From: Actinomycetales bacterium
Lineage (GTDB): Bacteria; Actinomycetota; Actinomycetes; Actinomycetales; JAHECE01
Length of the DNA: 19,685 nt
NCBI GenBank assembly: GCA_024641895.1
Contig: JAHECE010000005.1
Span: 1-19,685 of the forward strand
Reading direction: 5' to 3'
Below the pieces are notes generated by a model, which was not told the origin of the DNA, ran no database searches, and saw nothing but the letters and a program-made list of their open reading frames with translations. Shown here piece by piece: positions 5,190 to 14,791 of the stretch. A program made the translations under genes and the position numbers. The first letter of the stretch is position 1. Every line of letters starts with the position of its first letter.

Positions 5190-7526
5190 ATGAGCCACCC
5201 CATCTTCCCCACCGGCACGATCCTCGGCTACCCCCGGATCGGCCCACGACGTGAGCTCAAGAAGGCCGTCGAGGCCTTCTGGGCCGGCAAGACGTCGAGC
5301 ACCGAGCTCGAGACCACCGCGGCCGGTCTGCGCAAGCGCACGCGTGACCACCTCGCCGGTCTCGGCCTCGCGGCCGACGACGCCTCGATCCCGCTCGACT
5401 TCTCCTACTACGACCAGGTCCTCGACGCCGCGGTCACGGTCGGTGCGGTCCCGGCCCGCTTCGTCGACCTCGTCGGCGCAGACGGCGCCCTCGACCTGGC
5501 CGGCTACTTCACCGTCGCTCGCGGCGAGGGTGAGCGGGCGCCGCTCGAGATGACCAAGTGGTTCGACTCGAACTACCACTACCTCGTGCCGGAGATCGGG
5601 CCGGACACCCCGTTCCGCCTCGCAGGCAACCGTCGCCTCGCCGAGTTCACCGAGGCGCTCGAGGCCGGGGTGCTGACCCGCCCGGTGCTCGTGGGTCCCG
5701 TGACCTTCCTGCTCCTGAGCAAGGCCGCCGACGGCGCGCCCGAGGGCTTCGAGCCCCTCAGCCGGCTGGACGACCTCCTCCCGGTCTACGCCGAGCTGCT
5801 CCGTTCGTTCGCTGCCGCCGGCGCCACCTGGGTCCAGCTCGACGAGCCCGCTCTCGTCTCGGACACGTGGGACGCCCCCCGGGCCCAGGTCCTCGAGGCG
5901 GCCGTTCGTGCGTACGAGGCGCTCGCCGGTGCCCTCGACCGCCCCGAGCGCCCCGCGATCTTCGTTGCGGCGCCCTACAACACCCTCGGTGACGCGCTGC
6001 CTGTGCTCACCGCCGTCGAGGCCATCAGCCTCGACCTCGTGCGCGGCGACCTGAGCGTCCTCGACACCGTGGAGCCGGGCGCCCTCGCCGGCACCACCCT
6101 CGTCGGCGGCGTCGTCGACGGCCACAACATCTGGCGGACCGACCTCGACGCGGCAGTCGGCACCCTCGACAGGCTCCGCGCCGCCGTCGGCCCCGACGTC
6201 CCCGTCGCAGTCTCGACCTCGACGTCGTTGCTGCACGTGCCGCACGACGTCAATGATGAGCCCGCCCTCGATGCCGAGCTCAAGAGCTGGCTCGCCTTCG
6301 CCGATCAGAAGGTCGGTGAGGTCGTCACCCTGGCGAAGGCGCTCGACCAGGGTCGTGCGGCGGTCGCTGCGGAGATCGACGCTGCCGGCGCAGCCCTGGC
6401 CGACCGGCTCGCCTCGGGCGGGGTGCGCCGCGCCGACGTGCGCGAGCGCCTCGAGGGCCTCACGGAGGACGCCTTCCACAGGTCCGCCTACGCTGCGCGC
6501 CAGGCCGCACAGGACGCGGTCCTGCACCTCCCGCCGCTGCCGACCACGACGATCGGCTCGTTCCCGCAGACCCCCGAGATTCGTCGCGCCCGCGCGCAGT
6601 GGGCCAAGGGCGAGCTGAGCGACGAGGCGTATGCCGAGGCGATGCGCGCCGAGATCAAGGCCGTGGTCGAGCTCCAGGAGCAGATCGGCCTGGATGTCCT
6701 CGTGCACGGCGAGCCCGAGCGCAACGACATGGTTCAGTACTTCGCGGAGCACCTCGACGGCTTCGCCGTCACCCAGAACGGCTGGGTCCAGTCGTACGGC
6801 TCGCGGTGCACGCGTCCCTCGATCCTGTGGGGCGACGTCAGCAGGCCGGCGCCGATCACCGTGGAGTGGTCCGCCTACACCGCCTCCCTCACCGACAGGC
6901 CGGTCAAGGGCATGCTCACCGGGCCCGTGACCATCCTGGCCTGGTCTTTCGTCCGCGATGACCAGCCGCTCGGTGACACCGCCCGGCAGGTGGCGCTCGC
7001 GCTGCGCGACGAGATCGCCGACCTCGAGGCCGCCGGGATCGGGATCGTCCAGGTGGACGAGCCTGCACTGAGGGAGCTGCTGCCGCTGCGGCGCGCGGAC
7101 CAAGACGCCTACCTCGAGTGGTCGGTCGGCTCCTTCCGGCTCGCCACGGCCGGCGTCCGCGACGAGACCCAGATCCACACCCACCTCTGCTACTCCGAGT
7201 TCGGTGAGGTCATCGGGGCCATCGACGGCCTGGACGCCGACGTGACCAGCATCGAGGCCGCGCGCTCGCGGATGGAGATCCTCCCGGCCATCAAGTCCTC
7301 GGGCTTCGCTCGCGGCATCGGCCCGGGTGTGTACGACATCCACTCCCCGCGCGTGCCCAGCACGGAGGAGATGACCGAGCTGCTCGGCGCGGCGGTGAAG
7401 TCCGTGGACGGGCGGCACCTCTGGGTGAACCCCGACTGCGGCCTGAAGACCCGGGGCTACGCCGAGACCGTGCCGGCTCTCGAGCACCTCGTGGCGGCGA
7501 CCCTCAAGGTCCGCGGCGAGCTCTGA
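5190..7526 (+). CDS. metE: Cobalamin-independent methionine synthase
   Basis: 5-methyltetrahydropteroyltriglutamate-homocysteine methyltransferase; transfers the methyl group from methyl-THF(Glu)n to homocysteine using a zinc site, without B12. 778 aa, full length (E. coli 753). The N-terminal half begins LGYPRIGPRRELKKAVEAFW; the C-terminal catalytic half starts near TTTIGSFPQT and contains HGEPERNDMVQYF and GMLTGPVTILAWSF. Zinc ligands by alignment to E. coli H641/C643/E665/C726 are H665, C667, E689 and C750, all present (HTHLCYSEF, TSIEAARS, NPDCGLKTR). Follows metF after 15 nt with AAGGA 5 nt before the ATG, so cotranscribed and jointly controlled by the riboswitch. It consumes the product of MetF. 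Confidence 0.97.
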   Translation: MSHPIFPTGTILGYPRIGPRRELKKAVEAFWAGKTSSTELETTAAGLRKRTRDHLAGLGLAADDASIPLDFSYYDQVLDAAVTVGAVPARFVDLVGADGALDLAGYFTVARGEGERAPLEMTKWFDSNYHYLVPEIGPDTPFRLAGNRRLAEFTEALEAGVLTRPVLVGPVTFLLLSKAADGAPEGFEPLSRLDDLLPVYAELLRSFAAAGATWVQLDEPALVSDTWDAPRAQVLEAAVRAYEALAGALDRPERPAIFVAAPYNTLGDALPVLTAVEAISLDLVRGDLSVLDTVEPGALAGTTLVGGVVDGHNIWRTDLDAAVGTLDRLRAAVGPDVPVAVSTSTSLLHVPHDVNDEPALDAELKSWLAFADQKVGEVVTLAKALDQGRAAVAAEIDAAGAALADRLASGGVRRADVRERLEGLTEDAFHRSAYAARQAAQDAVLHLPPLPTTTIGSFPQTPEIRRARAQWAKGELSDEAYAEAMRAEIKAVVELQEQIGLDVLVHGEPERNDMVQYFAEHLDGFAVTQNGWVQSYGSRCTRPSILWGDVSRPAPITVEWSAYTASLTDRPVKGMLTGPVTILAWSFVRDDQPLGDTARQVALALRDEIADLEAAGIGIVQVDEPALRELLPLRRADQDAYLEWSVGSFRLATAGVRDETQIHTHLCYSEFGEVIGAIDGLDADVTSIEAARSRMEILPAIKSSGFARGIGPGVYDIHSPRVPSTEEMTELLGAAVKSVDGRHLWVNPDCGLKTRGYAETVPALEHLVAATLKVRGEL

Positions 7527-7557
7527 CAAGGCATCGCGACCGACACCACGCACGGCC

Positions 7558-7599
7558 GCGCGGGCCGGACTCCCCTGGGTCACGGGGGCCGGCCCGCGC
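7558..7599 (+). terminator. Strong hairpin after metE
   Basis: An 11-bp perfect inverted repeat, GCGCGGGCCGG (7558-7568) and CCGGCCCGCGC (7589-7599), with extra CCCC/GGGG pairing inside the 20-nt loop, 31 nt after the metE stop. No U-tract follows, as is common for actinobacterial terminator hairpins. Confidence 0.7.
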
Positions 7600-7741
7600 T
7601 GGGTCGCACGTGGGACGTGTGGTTCTGGCGAGGTCACGTGCGCCATCCAGCCGCCGGCTTTTCTTCGGTGCCCCGCGGGCTTAGGGTCGTGTCCGCCCTC
7701 CTGGCAGGCGGGCGGACATGCGGACAATCAGCTGGAGAATC

Positions 7742-8005
7742 ATGAAGACGAAACTGGCATTCGTGGTCGGCCTCGGCCTCGGCTACCTCCTCGGCACCGA
7801 GGCGGGGCGGGAGAACCTCGAGAAGGCCAAGGACTGGGCCAAGACGTCGTGGGAGGACCCGAAGGTCCAGGGCGCGGTCAAGGACATCGAGGAGCGCGTG
7901 ACGAAGGTCGTGCGTGAACAGGGCGCCCAGCTCAGCGAGAAGGTGACGGCCGCCGTCAAGGAGGCCGCCGCGCGCGCCACGGGTCGCGCCGACGCTTCCG
8001 AGTAG
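7742..8005 (+). CDS. YtxH-like small membrane-associated protein
   Basis: 87-aa protein. Residues 4-18 are a hydrophobic glycine-rich segment (KLAFVVGLGLGYLLGTEAGRE) typical of YtxH/general-stress family N-termini, followed by a charged, Lys/Glu-rich amphipathic helix (about 22-80) with coiled-coil character and a short Ala-rich tail. Probably a single membrane-inserted helix with a cytoplasmic helical tail; molecular function is unknown in the family. The start at 7742 is chosen because GGAG is 4 nt upstream; an in-frame ATG at 7718 would add eight residues (MRTISWRI) without a good ribosome site. Isolated between two strong hairpins, so a monocistronic unit. Confidence 0.82.
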   Translation: MKTKLAFVVGLGLGYLLGTEAGRENLEKAKDWAKTSWEDPKVQGAVKDIEERVTKVVREQGAQLSEKVTAAVKEAAARATGRADASE

Positions 8006-8014
8006 CTCTCGACC

Positions 8015-8051
8015 TCCGGCCGGAGCGGGCCAGGTGCTCGCTCCGGCCGGA
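8015..8051 (+). terminator. Strong hairpin after the YtxH-like gene
   Basis: Perfect 13-bp inverted repeat, TCCGGCCGGAGCG (8015-8027) with CGCTCCGGCCGGA (8039-8051), 11-nt loop, 9 nt past the stop codon. No U-tract. Each arm also contains the 10-bp palindrome TCCGGCCGGA. Confidence 0.75.
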
Positions 8052-8126
8052 CGCGTTCGCAACGAGAGGGCAGGTCCTGCACCCGTCGGGAACACCTGCG
8101 GGGGATGGGTGCGCTAGAAAGGCCCC

Positions 8127-9800
8127 ATGCCTTGGTGCTATCCCGTGAATCCCGTCTTCGGTGACGGTGAGCAGGCTGAAGGGGCTGTGTGGGATCTCCT
8201 GCGCGAGCAGCTTCCCGACGACGCCGCGCTGCTGTACGCCGTCCGGCTGACCGAGGGAGACCGCCACGAGGAGATCGATCTGCTCGTGGCCTGGCCCGGC
8301 GTCGGCATGGCGGCGATCGAGGTCGCCGGCAACCTCGGGCAGCGCGACACCGGGACGATCAAGTCCGGGCCGGACACCGGCCTCGTGGACGAGGTGCGCG
8401 ACGAGCGGCACATGCTCCAGCGGATCCTCGACGTCCGGCGCAGCCCCGCCGCCCTGGCGCGCACCGTGCACATGGTGGCGCTGCCTCACACGCCGGTCGC
8501 GCAGGACTGGGACTCCCCGCACCTGCCTCGGGACCTGATCATCGACTCCGGCGACCTGCCCAAGGCCGCCAAGCGCATCCGCCAGGCGATCGAGGAGCAC
8601 GGCAACGACGAGGGCCGCGACTACGGGCACGGCAGCAGGCCGCTCACCGGTGCGGGTCTGACCTCGGTGGTGGACCTGTTCGGCACCCAGATGCCGAGCC
8701 AGGCGGAGGCGCTGCAGGCGCCGGTCGACGACGAGCACCGTCTCGGCCACCTCACCCGGGACCAGGGTCGCTTCCTGGACGTGTTCGAGCACTATCCGAG
8801 GCTGATCGCCACCGGCGGCGCCGGCAGCGGGAAGACCTGGCTCGCCCTGGAGGTGGCGCGCCGATGCGCGCATCGAGGCGACCGCGTCGCGCTCGTGTGC
8901 CGAAGCAGGGGGCTCAGCCGCTACCTCGAGCTCGTGATTCAGCATTGGGACCCGCAGGACAGGCCGGCCTTCGTCGGGACCCCGCAGGCGCTCTTGAGCG
9001 CCTGGGGCGTCGATCCTGAACCGGACGGCTCCGCGGATCCGGCGGCGTACTGGAGCCACGAGCTGGCCCAGCGCCTGTACTCCGTCGCCGTCCGGCGGCC
9101 CGACATCGAGTGCTTCGACGCCCTGCTCGTCGACGAGGCGGAGGAGTTCGGCGAGGACTGGTGGCCGGCGCTGGTCGAGATGCTGCGTGAGCCGCAGACG
9201 GGCAGCCTCGTCGCGTTCACCGACAACGGGCACAGCGACGAGTGGCGTCGTGCCGGCGCGCCGATCGACGTCGCGCCCATCGTTCTCGAGGAGAACCTCC
9301 GCAGCTCGCGCCAGATCGCACGACTGACCGGCAGCTTCGCGATCGGTGAGGTCCTGCCCCGCGGCCGCAAGCGCGCCGGCGTCCGCTTCGTCGACGTGCC
9401 TGCCTCGTACGCGCCGGCGGTCGCGGACGCCGCCGTAGAGGCGCTCGTCGGTGAGGGCTGGTCGCCCGGGGCGATCGCTCTGCTCACCACGGACGTCCAG
9501 CCGGCGGCCGAGAGCGAGTCGGCCGAAGGCTACCGGGACTACTGGGACCGTGTGCTCGAGGGTCGGGACGTGCACCGGGGTGGCGTGCGGGAGTTCCAGG
9601 GCCTTGAGCGGCCCGTCGTCGTCCTCGTGGTCAACGGCTTCCAGGACGAGGCACAGGCACGCGAGCTCCTCTATCTCGGGATCTCCCGCGCGCGCAGCCT
9701 CCTCGTCGTCGTCGGGCCGGGTGAGGTCATCGAGCAGATCGGTGGCGAGCGCGTTCGCAAGCGGCTGCGCAAGGCCGAGGCGTGGTCGCCGAACGGTTGA
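8127..9800 (+). CDS. NERD-domain superfamily 1 helicase (UvrD-like), altered nuclease motif
   Basis: 557-aa protein with an N-terminal NERD (nuclease-related, PD-(D/E)xK-like) domain fused to a UvrD/Rep-like SF1 NTPase. NERD: HEEIDLLV with D51, then AIEVAG with E65 but Ala67 where the family has the catalytic Lys. Helicase motifs in order: LTRDQ Q-motif (209-213), Walker A GGAGSGKTWLA with K236, Walker B LLVDEAEEF (DEAE 336-339), motif IV LEENLRSSRQIA (388-399), motif V REFQGLERPVVVL (488-500), motif VI GISRARSLLVVVG (518-530). Probably acts on DNA in repair or restriction-like roles; the cellular role of this class is not established. The start ATG 8127 follows GAAAGG; a TAGAAA box 6 nt upstream raises a leaderless start instead. 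The 3' end overlaps the next gene by 19 nt. Confidence 0.88.
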   Translation: MPWCYPVNPVFGDGEQAEGAVWDLLREQLPDDAALLYAVRLTEGDRHEEIDLLVAWPGVGMAAIEVAGNLGQRDTGTIKSGPDTGLVDEVRDERHMLQRILDVRRSPAALARTVHMVALPHTPVAQDWDSPHLPRDLIIDSGDLPKAAKRIRQAIEEHGNDEGRDYGHGSRPLTGAGLTSVVDLFGTQMPSQAEALQAPVDDEHRLGHLTRDQGRFLDVFEHYPRLIATGGAGSGKTWLALEVARRCAHRGDRVALVCRSRGLSRYLELVIQHWDPQDRPAFVGTPQALLSAWGVDPEPDGSADPAAYWSHELAQRLYSVAVRRPDIECFDALLVDEAEEFGEDWWPALVEMLREPQTGSLVAFTDNGHSDEWRRAGAPIDVAPIVLEENLRSSRQIARLTGSFAIGEVLPRGRKRAGVRFVDVPASYAPAVADAAVEALVGEGWSPGAIALLTTDVQPAAESESAEGYRDYWDRVLEGRDVHRGGVREFQGLERPVVVLVVNGFQDEAQARELLYLGISRARSLLVVVGPGEVIEQIGGERVRKRLRKAEAWSPNG

Positions 9801-10870
9801 GCCCGACCGGCCGCGACCTCCGGCGTTGGCGCCGCTACCTTGCCGACGAGCGCGCTGAGGCCGCGGCGTACCGGGACCTGGCCAGTCGTCGCCTCGGTGA
9901 GGAGCGAGCGATCCTGCTCGCCCTGGCCGAGGCCGAGCGGCGTCACGAGGCCCACTGGGAGGCCCTTCTCGGCGACCAGGTGGGCCAACCCCTTCGAGGG
10001 GACGTCCGCACGCGAGTCCTCGGCTGGCTGGCCCGTCGCTTCGGGTCGGTCTTCGTGCTGGCCCTCGCCCAGCGCGCCGAGGCGCGCGCCGTCTACGACG
10101 ACGAGGTCGACGCGACGCCGCAGATGGCTGCGGACGAGCGGATCCACCTCGAGGTCGTTCGCGGCCTGGCTACTCGCGGCCGGGAGCGGATCTCCGGATC
10201 CTTCCGCGCGGCCGTCTTCGGCGCGAACGACGGGCTCGTCAGCAACCTCGCTCTCGTGCTGGGCGTCGCCGCGAGCGGCCTGCCCGGGGCGGCGGTGCTG
10301 CTCACGGGGGTCGCCGGCCTCCTGGCCGGCGCTCTGTCCATGGGAGCCGGTGAGTACGTCTCGGTCCGGTCCCAGCGCGAGCTGCTCGAGGCCTCCACCG
10401 TCCACCCGAGGGCGGACACGGCGCTCCCACACCTCGACGTCGACGCGAACGAGCTCGCGCTCGTCTACCGGGCGCGCGGCTTCTCGGTCGAGGAGGCCGC
10501 GGCCAAGGCCGCGGCCGTGCTCGACGGGCCTCCGGCCGGGTCTGTCGTCGGCCCGCTCGGCATCGACCCGGAGGATGAGCCCGACGTGGTCGGGACCGGG
10601 ATGGGTGCCGCCGTGGCGAGCTTCTGCTTCTTCGCGACCGGTGCCGCAGTCCCCGTGCTGCCCTACGTCGTCGGGTTCGAGGGTCGCCTCGCCGCGGTCA
10701 TCGCGTCCGTGCTCGTCGGGCTGGCCCTGCTCGCCACGGGCGCAGTCGTCGGGGTGCTCTCGGGCGGACCTCCGCTGCGTCGTGCGCTACGCCAGCTCGC
10801 CATCGGTTTCGGCGCCGCGACGGCGACCTATCTGCTCGGGTTGGCCTTCGGGGCGACGCTGCTCGCCTGA
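9782..10870 (+). CDS. Ferritin-like/VIT1 fusion membrane protein (MbfA-like iron exporter)
   Basis: 362-aa two-domain protein. Residues about 10-135 are a ferritin-like four-helix domain with candidate di-iron ligands: E23/E26 (DERAEAAAY), E52xxH55 (ERRHEAHWE), E100 and E119xxH122 (DERIH). Residues about 137-362 are a VIT1/CCC1 iron-manganese transporter domain opening with FRAAVFGANDGLVSNLALVLGVAASG, then MGAGEYVSV and about five membrane helices. The arrangement matches MbfA (membrane-bound ferritin A) of alpha-proteobacteria, where the cytoplasmic ferritin domain feeds iron to the membrane part for export. Start GTG at 9782 overlaps the helicase gene by 19 nt, so translational coupling is likely; a TTG at 9797 (TTGA overlap) is an alternative. 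No iron-box operator is obvious because transcription comes from upstream. Confidence 0.9.
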   Translation: MVAERLSPTGRDLRRWRRYLADERAEAAAYRDLASRRLGEERAILLALAEAERRHEAHWEALLGDQVGQPLRGDVRTRVLGWLARRFGSVFVLALAQRAEARAVYDDEVDATPQMAADERIHLEVVRGLATRGRERISGSFRAAVFGANDGLVSNLALVLGVAASGLPGAAVLLTGVAGLLAGALSMGAGEYVSVRSQRELLEASTVHPRADTALPHLDVDANELALVYRARGFSVEEAAAKAAAVLDGPPAGSVVGPLGIDPEDEPDVVGTGMGAAVASFCFFATGAAVPVLPYVVGFEGRLAAVIASVLVGLALLATGAVVGVLSGGPPLRRALRQLAIGFGAATATYLLGLAFGATLLA

Positions 10871-10910
10871 GGTGACGCCGGCCCGCCCCCGTGCCGGGAC
10901 GGTGAGCGCC

Positions 10911-10940
10911 CTCGGCGCCCACCCGGGGGCGGGCGCCGAG
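10911..10940. terminator. Bidirectional hairpin between convergent genes
   Basis: Perfect 10-bp stem, CTCGGCGCCC (10911-10920) with GGGCGCCGAG (10931-10940), 10-nt loop, midway between the stop of the ferritin-VIT1 gene and the stop of minus-strand pgm. Symmetric, so it can serve both transcripts. Confidence 0.75.
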
Positions 10941-10965
10941 GATGCTCGAGCTGCGGGGGTGCTCG

Positions 10966-12642
<1,677 letters not shown>

Positions 12643-12822
12643 GGCACAGATCCTGCCACCGGCACCTCGCTCAGGCAGCGCCTTCTCCAGTCTTCCTGCG
12701 CTGATCGCGGATGACACGACGGGCCACGAACGCCCGGGCGTCCCGGGGGGCCTGCGAGACGGGGGCCCTGCGTGGACGGGACCGCGATCGTGCGCCGTGG
12801 CGAGGGACCCGGACGGGCTGGG

Positions 12823-12828
12823 TAGGGT
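12823..12828 (+). promoter_or_regulatory. -10 box for a leaderless transcript
   Basis: TAGGGT followed by exactly 7 nt and the ATG at 12836, so transcription should start at the A of the start codon. No Shine-Dalgarno precedes the ATG. No clear -35. Confidence 0.6.
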
Positions 12829-12835
12829 CTGCGGC

Positions 12836-13741
12836 ATGAGTATCCCGGTTGTCGGCCAGCGTGAGCCGTGCCCCTGTGGTTCAGGCAAGCGCTACAAGAA
12901 CTGCCACGGCCGTTCCCGCGAGGGCAGCGCCGTGGCGCTGGTCGAGCGTCCCTTCGCGGGCCTGGCCAACGAGCCCGACTGGGTCGCTCTGCGCGAGGTC
13001 GTCCCGGCGGCGACCGCGACGGTGCGCACCATGCCGGAGTACGGCTCCCGTGAGGTCGTCATCGCCACCCTGCTGCCGATGATGTGGTCCGCGCTGCACC
13101 GCGAGGACGGCACCCTGATCGTCGCGCTCCAGACCTCGACCCACAGCGGCGACCCGAGCCGTGACGCCGCGGCCGCCCTGCTGGAGGCCATCGAGGCCGA
13201 CCCCGGCACCGCCGTCGGCCCCCGCGACCTCCCCGGACCCGGGCCGCGTCTCCAGGAGGTGCTCGACCCGGCGGTCCCGCTCGAGCCCGTGGTTCACGAC
13301 GGCTTCGACTACTGGCTGGCCGACGGCGCGGAGCGGACGCCCGAGGTGCTCGAGGCCCTGAGCGACGCCAACGCCTCCGCCTCCCCGACCGTGCGGCTCG
13401 TGTCGGTCCCCGGGGCCTACTGGGTCCGGATGGGCCGCGAGTTCCTCCGGTGGGCCAGGCCCGAGCCGGAAGAGGCGCTGCTGGACGCCCTGTCGCGACT
13501 GCACGCGGCGCGCGAGTCGAACCTCGGCGAGGGCTCGCGGTTCGTCGGGGCCTTCCGCAGCTGCGGCATCGTCGTGCCGGTCTGGGAGCTCGCGCCGGGC
13601 ACCGAGGCCGCCGACGTCGAGGCGCCAGCGCAGACGTTCGACGCCCGGCTCGCCCAGGCGCTGAAGGGGACCGCGCCACTGACGGCCGCCGAGCGCCGGG
13701 CTCGCGCCGGCCTCGTCTCCCGGCAGGTCACCCTGCGCTAG
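12836..13741 (+). CDS. DUF5926 family protein with N-terminal SEC-C zinc motif
   Basis: 301-aa actinobacterial protein of unknown function. Residues 9-25 form a SEC-C motif, REPCPCGSGKRYKNCHG, with zinc ligands C12, C14, C23 and H24, like that at the C-terminus of SecA. The remainder matches what I recall of DUF5926: VERPFAGLANEPDWVALREVVPAATATV, then DPAVPLEPVVHDGFDYWL and a Glu/Ala/Arg-rich C-terminal helix. No membrane segment or catalytic motif seen. The start is placed at 12836 because it lies 7 nt from TAGGGT and gives a direct run into the SEC-C motif; in-frame codons further upstream would overlap the pgm 5' region. The following GT2 gene is in the same direction but has its own -10 box, so the two need not be an operon. 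Confidence 0.85.
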   Translation: MSIPVVGQREPCPCGSGKRYKNCHGRSREGSAVALVERPFAGLANEPDWVALREVVPAATATVRTMPEYGSREVVIATLLPMMWSALHREDGTLIVALQTSTHSGDPSRDAAAALLEAIEADPGTAVGPRDLPGPGPRLQEVLDPAVPLEPVVHDGFDYWLADGAERTPEVLEALSDANASASPTVRLVSVPGAYWVRMGREFLRWARPEPEEALLDALSRLHAARESNLGEGSRFVGAFRSCGIVVPVWELAPGTEAADVEAPAQTFDARLAQALKGTAPLTAAERRARAGLVSRQVTLR

Positions 13742-13933
13742 AGGGCCGTCCGGCCGAGACGTCACGGACGCCGGCCGTCGGGGCGGGACGTCGCAGTCGA
13801 TCCCTGTTCCCCCTTCTCGGCCCGCACCGCGCACCCGCAGGCCGCTGCGGGCGCTGCATGCCAGGTCGGTCCGCGTGTCCGACGTCGCGGCGCGGGGTGG
13901 CTCGGGTGGGGCGCGATCGGGCTCGCACCCCAC

Positions 13934-13939
13934 TAGGGT
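13934..13939 (+). promoter_or_regulatory. -10 box for a leaderless transcript
   Basis: TAGGGT, then 7 nt, then GTG at 13947. Same hexamer and spacing as for the upstream DUF5926 gene. No Shine-Dalgarno upstream of the GTG. Confidence 0.6.
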
Positions 13940-13946
13940 TGCCTTC

Positions 13947-14777
13947 GTGAGCGCGCAGAGCGACAGCCCGGAGAGCGAGGACGGCCCGCCTGGCGAGGCC
14001 GCTGACTCGCCGACCGACGGCCGGGAGCCGAGGTCCCACAGAGAGCAGCGCGTCGCGGTGGTCATCCCCGCCAAGGACGAGCACGCGCGCATCGCCGCGA
14101 CCATCCGCGCGGCCCGCTCGATCCCGAGCGTGGACCTGGTCCTGGTGGTCGACGACGGCAGCACGGACGACACCCAGCACGTGGCCCGCGGAGCGGGCGC
14201 CGTCGTCGTTCGTCACTCGGTCAACAGGGGCAAGGCCTCCGCGATGGAGACCGGCGCGTCGGTGGTCGCGATGCGGGACCTGCCCGGCGCTCCGGCGCGT
14301 CTCCTCCTCTTCATCGATGCCGATCTCGGCGAGACCGCGGTCAATGCCGCCCCGCTCGTCCCGCCGATCCTGGCCGGCAAGGCCGACTGCGCGATCGCCG
14401 TCCTGCCGTCGCAGACCGGGGCAGCTGGCCGCGGTCTCGTGACCGGGCTGGCCCGCCGTGCCATCCAGCGCGACACCGGCTGGAACCCCAAGCAGCCCTT
14501 GTCCGGTCAGCGGTGCCTCACCCGGGCTGCCTTCGACGCTGCGACGCCGCTGGCGCGCGGCTGGGGTGTCGAGACCGGCATGACGCTCGACCTGCTCACC
14601 CAGGGTTTCGCCGTCGTCGAGGTACCCTGCGACCTGCGGCATCGCGCGAGCGGCAACGACCTCAAGGGTCAGCTCCACCGCGCCGCCCAGTACCGCGACG
14701 TCGCCATCGCGATCTCTGCGCGACGCTTTCGCCGGATCACGCACCACCGTCCCGGCGGCGGTACCGAAGGGGTCTGA
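13947..14777 (+). CDS. GT2-type glycosyltransferase
   Basis: 276-aa inverting glycosyltransferase of the GT-A fold, family 2. After a 34-residue acidic low-complexity head (SAQSDSPESEDGPPGEAAD), the Rossmann-like half begins RVAVVIPAKDEHARIAATI, with LVVDDGSTDD (DDGS 69-72) for nucleotide binding and FIDADLG (DAD 124-126) as the metal-binding DXD. LSGQRCL (185-191) and RHRASGNDLKGQ (231-242) are probable acceptor-side motifs. No membrane helix, so cytoplasmic or peripheral. Donor and acceptor are not assignable; UDP-glucose or GDP-mannose onto a lipid or glycan is typical of such proteins. Start GTG at 13947 rests on the 7-nt spacing from TAGGGT. The stop is 14 bp from the stop of the convergent membrane protein, with no terminator between. 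Confidence 0.87.
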   Translation: MSAQSDSPESEDGPPGEAADSPTDGREPRSHREQRVAVVIPAKDEHARIAATIRAARSIPSVDLVLVVDDGSTDDTQHVARGAGAVVVRHSVNRGKASAMETGASVVAMRDLPGAPARLLLFIDADLGETAVNAAPLVPPILAGKADCAIAVLPSQTGAAGRGLVTGLARRAIQRDTGWNPKQPLSGQRCLTRAAFDAATPLARGWGVETGMTLDLLTQGFAVVEVPCDLRHRASGNDLKGQLHRAAQYRDVAIAISARRFRRITHHRPGGGTEGV

Positions 14778-14791
14778 CGCGCGCGGCGCCG

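Noticed and set aside
4044..7727. A 1,227-codon open frame on the minus strand opposite metF-metE
   Set aside because: Antisense shadow of two clear genes; its translation is Arg/Gly/Val/Asp-rich low-complexity typical of reverse frames in GC-rich DNA, with no family motifs.
12730..12741. 12-bp perfect palindrome ACGCCCGGGCGT between pgm and the DUF5926 gene
   Set aside because: Pure GC-rich palindromes of this size are common in such DNA; no promoter overlap or repeat elsewhere in the window supports an operator.
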